Positions 1 through 6,883 of a stretch of 33,565 nucleotides of DNA are shown here, one piece after another. The stretch spans positions 1 through 33,565 of the forward strand of contig NZ_LIPQ01000254.1 in NCBI RefSeq assembly GCF_001418135.1. Direction: 5' to 3'. The notes under the pieces were generated by a model that saw only the letters and a program-made list of their open reading frames with translations, had not been told where the DNA came from and made no database searches. A program made the position numbers and the translations under genes. The stretch comes from Streptomyces aureus. Its GTDB lineage: Bacteria > Actinomycetota > Actinomycetes > Streptomycetales > Streptomycetaceae. Positions within the stretch are counted from its first letter, which is position 1. The number at the start of each line of letters is the position of its first letter.

Positions 1-165
1 TCCTCCTCCTCCTCCTCCTCCGCATCGCCCGCGCAGGAGACGGCGGTCGCGACCGCACCGGCGTTCGGCACCGAGATCAGGACCGCGCAGGAAGCCAACG
101 CCAACGGACTGACGGCCGAAAACACCCTCGTCACAGGCCGCGTCAGCATGGCCTGGGAGCTGTAG
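1..165 (+). CDS. C-terminal end of an unidentified Ser/Ala-rich protein (partial)
   Basis: Reading from base 1, an open frame of 54 codons ends at TAG 163-165. It begins with seven consecutive Ser codons (TCC tract) and continues into an Ala/Thr-rich stretch ending in TGRVSMAWEL. The start lies outside the window. The Ser run looks like a flexible linker, as found in secreted or surface-anchored Streptomyces proteins, but no domain is visible and I assign no function. The codon bias fits real coding sequence. Confidence 0.5.
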   Translation, partial: SSSSSSSASPAQETAVATAPAFGTEIRTAQEANANGLTAENTLVTGRVSMAWEL

Positions 166-198
166 GATCTCGGGCTTCGCTGCATACAGCGAGGCCTT

Positions 199-235
199 GA
201 CCTGCGGCTTCTCGCGGTGTCTCACGACGCTTCAT
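199..235 (+). repeat. Direct repeat copy A, left of the 88-aa gene
   Basis: The sequence GACCTGCGG...GTGTCTCACG..GCTTCAT recurs in the same orientation at 793-821. The second copy matches if an 8-base segment near 208-215 is left out and two bases are added near the end. The two copies bracket the small gene at 468-734. They could be remnants of a mobile element or of a duplicated 3' end. Confidence 0.4.
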
Positions 236-452
236 CTGCGGCTGTCCCAGCGGCTGGTGCATTTCCTCCGGGGGCACCGAGGCCCCGCCGGACGCTTCCA
301 GACGGACGACAAGGCAAGTGACCAGGCGAGGAGCGCAGACCGGCCCGCCCCGGTACGGCGCTCGCCGCAGCGCGAGCGGAGCGAGCTGCCAGAGGTCGCA
401 TGCGCGCAGGGCACCCCTTGATAATTGCGCGCACGAAGCTTCGCTGTGTCCC

Positions 453-458
453 TAGACT
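453..458 (+). promoter_or_regulatory. Candidate -10 element for a leaderless transcript
   Basis: TAGACT is a good match to the Streptomyces housekeeping -10 element and lies 9 bases before ATG 468. No Shine-Dalgarno sequence precedes that ATG, so transcription may start at or just before the initiation codon and give a leaderless mRNA. No clear -35 is seen at 17-18 bp; the palindrome at 434-443 lies in the region where a regulator could act. Confidence 0.4.
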
Positions 459-467
459 CCGGCCTCG

Positions 468-734
468 ATGAAGAGACGAGTGCAGTTCACCGAGCAGGTT
501 GCCCGTTTCCGCGACTACATGCCGACCGAGGATCGGGAAACGTTCCTGCGTCTCGTCGACAGGATCACAGCCGAGCCCGAGTGCGCGGGCAGCCACCTCG
601 CCTACACGAACGACACTGTGACGCGCGCGGTCTGGGAAGACCACGTAATGGTCCACTACGTCGTCACGGCCTTCTTCGTGATCGTCATCGAGCTGGACAT
701 CTACGACCCGTCGCGCGGTTTCAACGAGATGTAG
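468..734 (+). CDS. Small 88-aa protein, possibly RelE/ParE-like
   Basis: The gene encodes 88 residues with good codon bias. The first half is charged and helical. The second half has alternating hydrophobic strands: a TRAVWEDHVMVHYVV segment and a VIVIELDIYDP segment near the C-terminus. That order of helices then strands, with basic residues before the strands, resembles the RelE/ParE toxin fold, but I see no diagnostic motif. No antitoxin-like partner is adjacent. A TAGACT -10 lies 9 bases upstream with no ribosome binding site, so it may be leaderless. Repeat copies lie on both sides and a perfect hairpin follows. The call is a hypothetical protein; toxin function is only a structural guess. 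Confidence 0.6.
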   Translation: MKRRVQFTEQVARFRDYMPTEDRETFLRLVDRITAEPECAGSHLAYTNDTVTRAVWEDHVMVHYVVTAFFVIVIELDIYDPSRGFNEM

Positions 735-792
735 ACAGCACTACGCGCGCCGACCACGACGTGGGCACGCCACCCGCACCGGGCAGGCCAGC

Positions 793-821
793 GACCTGCG
801 GTGTCTCACGGCCCGCTTCAT
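793..821 (+). repeat. Direct repeat copy B, right of the 88-aa gene
   Basis: Second copy of the sequence at 199-235, shorter by an internal 8 bases. Its right part (from 804) forms the left arm of the hairpin at 804-852, whereas copy A has no matching right arm nearby. Confidence 0.4.
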
Positions 822-852
822 AAGTGCAGTCGATAGGAAGCGGGCCGTGAGA
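804..852. terminator. Perfect 16-bp inverted repeat, likely bidirectional terminator
   Basis: TCTCACGGCCCGCTTC (804-819) is exactly complementary to GAAGCGGGCCGTGAGA (837-852), with a 17-nt loop. It begins 70 nt after the stop of the 88-aa gene. There is no U tract, which is common for Streptomyces terminators. An inverted repeat of this length could also be a relic of a mobile element end. Confidence 0.55.
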
Positions 853-1260
853 TTGTGAAGCTGGATTTGAGACGCTACAGGCGCTGTAGGATCCCTCCGC
901 TCGTGGCACAGGTCGTGTTCACTGACCAGGCGCCCTTCCGCTGTCTCAGACCGATGGCACAGCTGCTCAGCCTCAGGCACGTGGCACTTCCTCATGACGT
1001 CGCTCGACCGACAGGGCTCCGCAAGCGCTGGCGTCACGCCGAATAGGCCCAGAGCATCCGCGAGCGCTGACGTGAGCCCGATGTGGGAGGCCGCGGCTCC
1101 GACGAAGGCTCCGGGAACACTTCACCGGCCTGTCCGGGCATTCGGAGAGGCCCGGACACGGCCAAGTTCCCTGCACTACAGTCGGGTTACCGTCCACGTG
1201 CGACGGGCGCTGCCCCGAGGGCCGACGCCCGGCATGAGGATCCAGAAGAGAGGGCAGGGG
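853..1260. other. Intergenic spacer, no recognisable gene
   Basis: Frames run through this stretch, and the frame of the next gene stays open back to 994, but the residues upstream of 1261 are low-complexity Ala/Arg/Pro and look untranslated. A TGCACTACAG sequence at 1171-1180 offers a TACAGT -10-like hexamer about 80 bases before the next gene. Nothing else is identified. Confidence 0.35.
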
Positions 1261-1725
1261 ATGCTGGAGCAGGCATTGGCCGCACTGGCGGCCGCGGGCG
1301 GAGCCGCCGTGGTCCAGGCTGCGGGAACAGATGCCTGGACCGGCCTGCGTCAGGCCGTGGCACGCTGGTTCGCCCGGGGCGATGCCCGGCGCGAGCAGAT
1401 GGAACTGGAGCGCCTGGACCAGACCTCGGCCGAGCTGCAGGACACCCACGACGACGTGGCAGAACTCCGCATTCGCCTGGAAACGGCGTGGCAGACCCGG
1501 ATCGAAAGCCTGCTGGAGGACATGAACGAAGCGGAGCGCGGTCGCGCCGCTGAGCAGCTCCTCGGCCTGCTCGCCCAGCACGTCCCCGGCACAGTCGTCT
1601 CAGCGGACGACGGCGGCGTGTCCGTGGGAGGGAACGTGCACATCTCAGCCCCCCACGGTGTGGCAGGCTGGCATGTCGGCACGGTCAACGTAAACCCTCC
1701 CCGGCCGGGAACGCCTCAGGGCTGA
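1261..1725 (+). CDS. Small helical protein with Gly-rich tail, paired with an NTPase
   Basis: The product has 154 residues. ATG 1261 is preferred because a purine-rich AGAGAGGGCAGGGG lies directly upstream and the earlier in-frame starts give low-complexity sequence. Residues 1-20 are hydrophobic and Ala-rich (ALAALAAAGGAAVV), which could be a membrane or packing helix. Residues 35-100 are charged and coiled-coil-like. Residues 110-154 form a Gly/His/Val-rich tail with VSVGGNVHISA and GWHVGTVNVNPP. Such tails accompany modules in actinobacterial NTPase-centred conflict or signalling loci as I remember them. The NTPase gene starts 50 nt downstream on the same strand, so the two are probably co-expressed. 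Function unknown. Confidence 0.65.
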   Translation: MLEQALAALAAAGGAAVVQAAGTDAWTGLRQAVARWFARGDARREQMELERLDQTSAELQDTHDDVAELRIRLETAWQTRIESLLEDMNEAERGRAAEQLLGLLAQHVPGTVVSADDGGVSVGGNVHISAPHGVAGWHVGTVNVNPPRPGTPQG

Positions 1726-1775
1726 GCGAGCCCGGCGCCGTCCCAGGTCCTAGCACCACCCCCACCCTCCGGGGC

Positions 1776-4295
1776 ATGGCCGGCGCGATCGTCGCCGGGA
1801 GGATCGAAAACCTCCACCAGCACTTCTCCGGGACCAGGCGGACCACCGCCCGACTGGACCAGCCGCGACCGATCGAGCAGTGGACCGCGCAGCAGCTGGG
1901 CGTCCATCCAGCCATCCGCGGTACCGATGCGCCTGACACCGACGGTGCGTTCGTCCTTCCGGGGTACGTCGAACGCGACCACGACCATCGGCTGCGCGAC
2001 CACCTGCTCAACACGGCCCGCAGCGAGCAGGCAGCACTCCTGCTCGTACGGGGAACGTCCTGCAGCGGTAAGACCCGAACCGCCCTCGAAGCCGTCCGTA
2101 CCTGCCTGCCCGGCTGGAACCTGGTCTTCCCCAAGACCGCTGAGGGGCTTCTCGCTCTGCTCGAGGTCGGCGGCCCCGCCCCGCGCACCGTCCTGTGGCT
2201 CAACGAAGCGCAGAACCACCTCCGTGGGACCGCCGGGGAGGAGGCCGCGGCCGCGCTGCAGAGTCGCCTGGAGAAGCGGGGGCCGGTCGTGGTCCTCGGC
2301 ACGCTGTGGCCCGAGTACTACCGCGGTTTCACCACCCCACCGCGCTCCGGCGGAGTCACGAAAGATGACGAGCATCGCAACGCACGAGCCCTGCTCGCCC
2401 AGGCGGTACTCGTGGACGTCCCCGCCTCATTCACGAGTGAATCCCTCAAGGACCCGCTCGTGAACCGTGACCCCTCGCTGGCCGCGGCCGCGCGCTCCAG
2501 CACCGGTGGCAGGATTCTCCAGACCCTGGCGGCCGGTCCCCAACTGGTCGACCACTACCAGCAGGCCACCGAGCCCCATGGCCCGTACGGACAGGCCGTC
2601 ATCACCGCGGCCATGGACGCCCGCCGCCTCGGCCACGCCTCTCCCTTGCCCGCCGTACTCCTTGAAGCCGCCGCTCCCGGCTACCTGACCGAGCAACAAC
2701 GCGCCGACGCCGACCCCGACGCCTGGTTTGCCCCCGCCCTCGCCTACGCGCGCGAAAAGATCAAAGCCGTGGCCGCGGCTTTGGAGCCCGTCGCCAGCCC
2801 CGACGGCATGGGCCCCGCACCCGGCCTGTTCCGCCTCAACGACTACCTCGACCACCACGCGCGCACCACCCGCCGCTACGCCCTCCCGCCGGCCTCCTTC
2901 TGGACCGCCGTCCGGGACCACGCGGCCAGCCCCCCAGACCTCAACGCGGTCGCTCACCAGGCCATGTCGCGGCTCCGCAACCGGATCGCGGCGGACCTGT
3001 ACCAGCAGGCCGCCGACGCCGGAGACCCCGTAGCGCTTTCGGAGCTGGCGCGGCTGCGCGAGCGGATGGGGGACTCCGCGGGAGCGGAACGACTCGCCCA
3101 GCAGGCTGCCGGCGCCGGAAGGACGGACGCCCTGCGTGAGCTGGCGCACCGTCGCGAGTCGGCCGGGGACGCGGCGGGCGCGGAACGGCTGCTCCAGCGG
3201 GCCGCCGAAGCCGGTGACCACCCTGCCCTGTCGATGCTGGCGTGGCAGCGCCGGCGGGCAGGAGACATAGCGGGTGCGGAACTGCTGTGGCAGCGGGCCG
3301 CCGACGCCGGACACTCCTTCGCCCTGCCCGAGCTCGGGCAGCTGCGCGAGCAGGTCGGCGACGTGGCGGGTGCGCTACTGGTCTGGCAGCAGGTCGCCGA
3401 AACCGGCGAGCCGTCCGCCCTGGTGGCGCTGGGCAGGCTGCACTGGGCGGCGGGGGACGTGGCGAGTGCGGAACGGATGTTCCAGCGGGCCGCCGATGCC
3501 GGACTGCTCTACGCCCTGCGGGACTGGGGGAGGCTCCGCGCGCAGGCAGGGGACGTCGCGGGTGCGGTCCTGGTGTACCGGCGGGCTGCCGACGCCGGAG
3601 ACCCCGAAGCTCTGCAAGCGTTGGGGAAGAGGTACGAAGAGGCCGGTGATTCGGCAGGAGCCGAACAATTCTGGCAGCGGGCCGCCGACGCCGGATTCGT
3701 GGAAGCACTGCTCGAGATGACGTGGCGGCGCAGAGCGGCCGGCGACCTCGCGGGCGCGGAGCGCTTCGCCCAGCGGGCCGCCGATGCCGGAGCGCCCTCT
3801 GCACTGACGGAATTGGGGCAATTACACTGGGCGTACGGTGACGTTGAGGCCGCGGAACGACTGTTCCAGCATGCCGCCGACGCCCGTGACAGGGAGGCCC
3901 TGTCCCATCTGATGTTGCTGCGCGAGGAGAGCGGGGATGCGGCCGGTGCCGTCCGACTCGCCCAGCGCGCCGCGGACGCCGGAGACCATTCCCTCTTGCG
4001 GGAGCTGGCGATTCATCGTGACACGCCTTGGAGCCCGGCGGATGCGGAACCACTGTGGCAGCAGATCGCTGATGCCGGAGATCCGTCCGCCCTGGTGGCG
4101 TTGGGGAGGCTACGCGAGCGGGCCAGGGACACGGTGGGCGCTGAGCGACTCTGGCAGCTGGCCGCCGACGCCGGAAACTGGGAGGCCCTGTCCGAGCTGG
4201 CGCGACAGCGCGGGCAGGCCGACGGCATGTCAGTCATGGACCGAGTACGACGCTTCGGGCTGGAGGCCGACGGCTCTCCAGCCACGCCGTGGTAA
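1776..4295 (+). CDS. P-loop NTPase with C-terminal Sel1/TPR-like repeat array
   Basis: The 839-residue product has an N-terminal P-loop ATPase: Walker A GTSCSGKT with the lysine at about residue 99, and a Walker B-like strand ending VLWLNEAQ (about 137-145), where Asn replaces the usual Asp. A GTLWPEYY strand follows at about residue 175-185. Residues 230-400 form a helical connector. From residue 412, twelve full copies and one partial copy of a 32-residue unit follow, with consensus AADAGDP.AL.ELG.LRE.AGD and GAE.LWQR, a Sel1/TPR-like solenoid suited to protein binding. The layout resembles STAND-type signalling ATPases. It probably works with the small protein 50 nt upstream. The gene lacks a good ribosome binding site before ATG 1776. 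Role (defence, regulation) is inference only. Confidence 0.75.
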   Translation: MAGAIVAGRIENLHQHFSGTRRTTARLDQPRPIEQWTAQQLGVHPAIRGTDAPDTDGAFVLPGYVERDHDHRLRDHLLNTARSEQAALLLVRGTSCSGKTRTALEAVRTCLPGWNLVFPKTAEGLLALLEVGGPAPRTVLWLNEAQNHLRGTAGEEAAAALQSRLEKRGPVVVLGTLWPEYYRGFTTPPRSGGVTKDDEHRNARALLAQAVLVDVPASFTSESLKDPLVNRDPSLAAAARSSTGGRILQTLAAGPQLVDHYQQATEPHGPYGQAVITAAMDARRLGHASPLPAVLLEAAAPGYLTEQQRADADPDAWFAPALAYAREKIKAVAAALEPVASPDGMGPAPGLFRLNDYLDHHARTTRRYALPPASFWTAVRDHAASPPDLNAVAHQAMSRLRNRIAADLYQQAADAGDPVALSELARLRERMGDSAGAERLAQQAAGAGRTDALRELAHRRESAGDAAGAERLLQRAAEAGDHPALSMLAWQRRRAGDIAGAELLWQRAADAGHSFALPELGQLREQVGDVAGALLVWQQVAETGEPSALVALGRLHWAAGDVASAERMFQRAADAGLLYALRDWGRLRAQAGDVAGAVLVYRRAADAGDPEALQALGKRYEEAGDSAGAEQFWQRAADAGFVEALLEMTWRRRAAGDLAGAERFAQRAADAGAPSALTELGQLHWAYGDVEAAERLFQHAADARDREALSHLMLLREESGDAAGAVRLAQRAADAGDHSLLRELAIHRDTPWSPADAEPLWQQIADAGDPSALVALGRLRERARDTVGAERLWQLAADAGNWEALSELARQRGQADGMSVMDRVRRFGLEADGSPATPW
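3009..4220 (+). repeat. Tandem 96-bp coding repeats (12 full units plus one partial)
   Basis: Units start every 96 bases from 3009 (3105, 3201 and so on to 4161), each opening with a variant of GCCGCCGACGCCGGA. The period is exact, with no indels across 12 units, while the variable positions differ clearly. This fits an expanded and then diversified solenoid whose frame and unit length are under selection. Confidence 0.8.
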
Positions 4296-4634
4296 CGGGC
4301 ACATGACGATCGCTCGTGAGCTACGAAGAACAACCTGGCGGCCCCGCAGAGTCCGCAGATCCGGCGTGCCCCGCGGACCTGCTCCGCCGGCTTCTGGATC
4401 ACATCTGCTCCAAGGGGTTCCCGGGTCCGTCTCGGCGTCCCGACATCGCCGGCGTGGGACCCACGGCCGTGCCGATGCCTCATCGTGTGCAGTCCCCCCG
4501 AGCAGATGACGTTCTCGACCCGCAGATCTCAGGTAGATGGCACACGCGCCGGGCTAGGGCCGTTGCACTACAGACTGTGCCGCGAAATCCTGGACCCTGC
4601 AAAGAGCACGTCCAGGGGGCCCGGAGGAGTACGG
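4296..4634. other. Intergenic spacer, no recognisable gene
   Basis: One frame from 4316 is open but has no domain character. A TGCACTACAG sequence recurs at 4564-4573, also seen at 1171-1180 before the small partner gene. It overlaps a -10-like TACAGA and may mark the old ku promoter. Confidence 0.3.
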
Positions 4635-5477
4635 ATGCCCCGTCCCCTACGGTCCGGAGCATTCTCGTTTGGCCTGGTCACAGTACCCATCAAGCTTGAG
4701 AATGGCTCCGAGAGGCACGACGTCTCCCTGCGGCAGGTGCACGTGGAGGGCGGTGGCCGGATCCGTACCGCAGGATCTGCGAGAGCGACGGCCAGGTCCT
4801 CACCGAAGACGAGATCGGCAAGGGCTACGAGATCAGCAAGGACCACGTCATACCGATCACGGACGAGGACCTGGCGGACGTGCCGCTGCGCACGCGAAGG
4901 CGATCGAGATCGTTGCGTTCATCGACCGGTCCTCCGTTGACCCGGTCCAGTACGGCGCCGGCTCGTACTACCTGACCGCCGACGGACCGGTTGGCGCGGC
5001 ACGGCGACACCGTACGTGCTGCTCCTGTCCGGCCTGCATTGGGGGGATGAGATCCGCTCCTCCGAGGAGATCACCCCGCCCGAGACCGAGCTGACCGACG
5101 ACGAGATCGACGGCGCGCTCGAGCTGATAGAGACGATGACCGTCGGGTCCCTCACCGACCTGGACGTCACCGACCACTACACCGAGGCGCTCCACGAGGT
5201 CATCGAGGCGAAGGCCGAGCACCGGGCCTCGAAGCCCGCCGAGGGCGAGGAGAAGCCGGCCACGCCGGTCGTCGACCTGATGGCCGCGCTGGACAAGTCC
5301 GTCGCCGACGCCCGCGAACGCCGCGGCGAAACTTCCGGCGGTGGCGAGGCGACCGTGCACGAGATGCCGAAGCCGCAGAAGAAGACGGCCACGAGGAAGG
5401 CCCCGGCCAAGAAGACCGCGGCCAAGAAGACCGCGGCGAAGAAGACGACCGCGGCCCGGCGGAAGAAGTCCACGTAG
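4635..5477 (+). pseudogene. ku: Degenerate Ku (non-homologous end joining) gene
   Basis: The N-terminus MPRPLRSGAFSFGLVTVPIK and the following HDVSLRQVHVEGGGRIR match bacterial Ku, the DNA-end-binding partner of LigD. The match then moves between frames. The segment with CESDGQVLTEDEIGKGYEI is in another frame, then AKAIEIVAFIDRSSVDPVQY in a third, and SGLHWGDEIRSSEEITPP onward is again shifted. Between YYLTADGPVGA and the VLLLSGLHW segment about 35-40 residues expected in Ku are missing. The last part (from 5016) is intact and ends in a Lys/Ala-rich tail with KKTAAKKTAAKKTT, typical of Streptomyces Ku. A good ribosome binding site (GGAGGAG) precedes ATG 4635. No ligD is adjacent. At least three frameshifts plus a deletion make it a pseudogene. 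Confidence 0.85.
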
Positions 5478-5534
5478 GGGAAGTAGGGGGACTCGTCCTC
5501 CGCCGGCCGCGCGGGCTGGCCGCTGGGCTTGTCG

Positions 5535-5657
5535 ATGCCGAGGCTCCCCCACGGCGCGCAGCTGATGGCCGCCGACGACACCACCGCCGACGCGTACACC
5601 AGCACCGACGGCCACAAACGGATGGAGAAGTCCGAGGCGTACGCCATCTGGCTCTGA
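5535..5657 (+). CDS. Possible 40-codon fragment of unknown origin
   Basis: A frame from ATG 5535 encodes 40 residues ending in KSEAYAIWL, with good codon bias, 57 bases after the ku remnant. It has no ribosome binding site of note and no recognisable domain. It may be the tail of a lost gene rather than a functional peptide. Confidence 0.2.
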   Translation: MPRLPHGAQLMAADDTTADAYTSTDGHKRMEKSEAYAIWL

Positions 5658-5810
5658 TCGCGAGAGACGGCAGCGCTTCTACGGCGACTCGGGAAGCACC
5701 GGGGCCCTGGGCTCGGTCCGGATGTTCACGAGTTGCGGCAGCGGGCGGAGGCTGTTCCGCCTGGGGTGTGGAGCGTGCGCGTTCGATTGCGAGGATCTTG
5801 GGTTGGAGGG

Positions 5811-5841
5811 TTGAAGTTGCCGTTGCGGCAGCTTCTACCGT
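5811..5841 (+). promoter_or_regulatory. MerR-type promoter with 19-bp spacer and internal dyad
   Basis: A -35-like TTGAAG (5811-5816) and a -10-like TACCGT (5836-5841) are separated by exactly 19 bp. A 23-bp near-palindrome (5813-5835; arms GAAGTTGCCG and CGGCAGCTTC, one mismatch) fills the spacer. Overlong spacers with a central dyad are the hallmark of promoters controlled by MerR-family activators, and the next gene encodes one, so autoregulation is likely. Confidence 0.6.
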
Positions 5842-5894
5842 CGTGACCAGGGCCGGAGAAACCGGCCCGGCGACACACACGTGCAGGAGTAGTG

Positions 5895-6653
5895 ATGGAC
5901 TGGCCAATCTCAGAGGTGGCCCGGATGTCGGGCGTGACCGCCCGGGCGCTGCGTCACTACGACGAGACAGGCCTGCTGCCGCCGGCCCGGATCGGGGCCA
6001 ACGGTCACCGCTACTACGAGGAGCGCCAGCTGCTGCGGCTGCAGCAGATCCTCGTGTTGCGGGCGCTGGGCGTCGGGCTGCCGGAGATCGGCAGGATCCT
6101 GTCCGAGCAGGTCGACGAGGTCGATGCCCTGCGGCGCCACCACCAGCGCCTCCTCGCGGAACGGGACCGGCTCGACGCCCTGGCAGGCACCGTCTCCCGC
6201 ACGATCGCCGAACTGGAGCAGTCCAGGAAGGACGGCAACCCGATGACCATCAACCGACCGGAGAACCTCTTCGAGGGCGTGACGCCCTCCCAGTACGAGG
6301 AGAACATGCGCGACTTCCCCGAACTCGCCGGAGAGGTCGCACGACGCGCCGACGCGATGAGCCAGGCCGACGCCGACGCCGCGCACCGTGAGCGCACCGC
6401 GCAGATGATCCGGCTGGCCGAACTCATGGCCGCGGGCCACCCGGCCGACGCCGACCCGGTCCAGGCCGAAATCGACGCCCAGTACCGGGCACTGACCGAA
6501 CTGCGCGCTGTCTCCGCCGAGGACTACCGGGCCATCGGATGCTCCATCGTCGACAACGAGACGTGGCGCGCGGCATACGAGGCCATCGTTCCCGGCCTGG
6601 CCGCGTACCAGCGCGACGCCATCGAGGCCTACGCCACCACCCGGCTGAACTGA
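5895..6653 (+). CDS. MerR-family regulator with TipAS-like drug-binding domain
   Basis: The product has 252 residues. ATG 5895 is chosen over GTG 5892 because AGGAG ends 5 bases before it. The N-terminal MerR helix-turn-helix has SEVARMSGVTARALRHYDE and GHRYYEE; a dimerisation helix follows to about residue 110. The C-terminal part (from about 117) matches the TipAS domain: FEGVTPSQYEENMR near its start and PGLAAYQRDAI near its end. In TipAL this domain binds thiopeptides, and a Cys captures them covalently. Here a Cys (about residue 216) lies at nearly the corresponding place, 17 residues before the PGLAAY motif. An internal Met at about 117 could allow separate production of the binding domain, as in tipA. 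A MerR-type promoter precedes the gene and a strong terminator follows. Confidence 0.85.
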   Translation: MDWPISEVARMSGVTARALRHYDETGLLPPARIGANGHRYYEERQLLRLQQILVLRALGVGLPEIGRILSEQVDEVDALRRHHQRLLAERDRLDALAGTVSRTIAELEQSRKDGNPMTINRPENLFEGVTPSQYEENMRDFPELAGEVARRADAMSQADADAAHRERTAQMIRLAELMAAGHPADADPVQAEIDAQYRALTELRAVSAEDYRAIGCSIVDNETWRAAYEAIVPGLAAYQRDAIEAYATTRLN

Positions 6654-6657
6654 GGCA

Positions 6658-6703
6658 CGACGCAACCGTCATCGGGGGAAGAGCCGCGATGGCGGTTGCG
6701 TCG
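6658..6703 (+). terminator. Strong 17-bp hairpin after the TipA-like gene
   Basis: CGACGCAACCGTCATCG (6658-6674) pairs with CGATGGCGGTTGCGTCG (6687-6703) over 17 bp with one G-U pair and a 12-nt loop. It begins 4 bases after the stop codon. Confidence 0.8.
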
Positions 6704-6883
6704 CGTCATGGTGCCGGTGTCGGTGCACACCCGCATGTGCTCGGCCAGGTACGGATGAACTCGCTCAGTTTGTGAGGTGCGACAGGCCGTTCCCGATCCT
6801 GTGCGGCGTGGCCGGCCGCGCTACCCGTGCTCCGGATGCGAACTGCTCTGCAAGCGCGTCCTCATGGGTTGATGTCCCAGACG

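Larger units (their letters stand above)
166..467. other. Intergenic spacer with repeat copy A and a short palindrome
   Basis: I see no convincing gene in this stretch; the open frames across it look like shadows without domain character. It holds repeat copy A (199-235), an unusually AT-rich patch near 417-426, a 10-bp palindrome CGAAGCTTCG at 434-443, and the promoter element described separately. Confidence 0.4.

Noticed and set aside
1..21. Seven TCC repeats at the window edge as a microsatellite or regulatory tract
   Set aside because: They are in frame with an open reading frame and encode a Ser run, so they are part of a coding sequence.
994..1260. 89-codon N-terminal extension of the small partner protein
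   Set aside because: The residues are low-complexity Ala/Arg/Pro, and a good ribosome binding site lies directly before ATG 1261.
3009..4220. CRISPR-like array
   Set aside because: The 96-bp periodic units are coding repeats without conserved repeat/spacer division.
5016..5477. Independent gene for a Lys-rich DNA-binding protein
   Set aside because: The sequence aligns with the C-terminal half of Ku and has no own start signal, so it is treated as part of the ku pseudogene.
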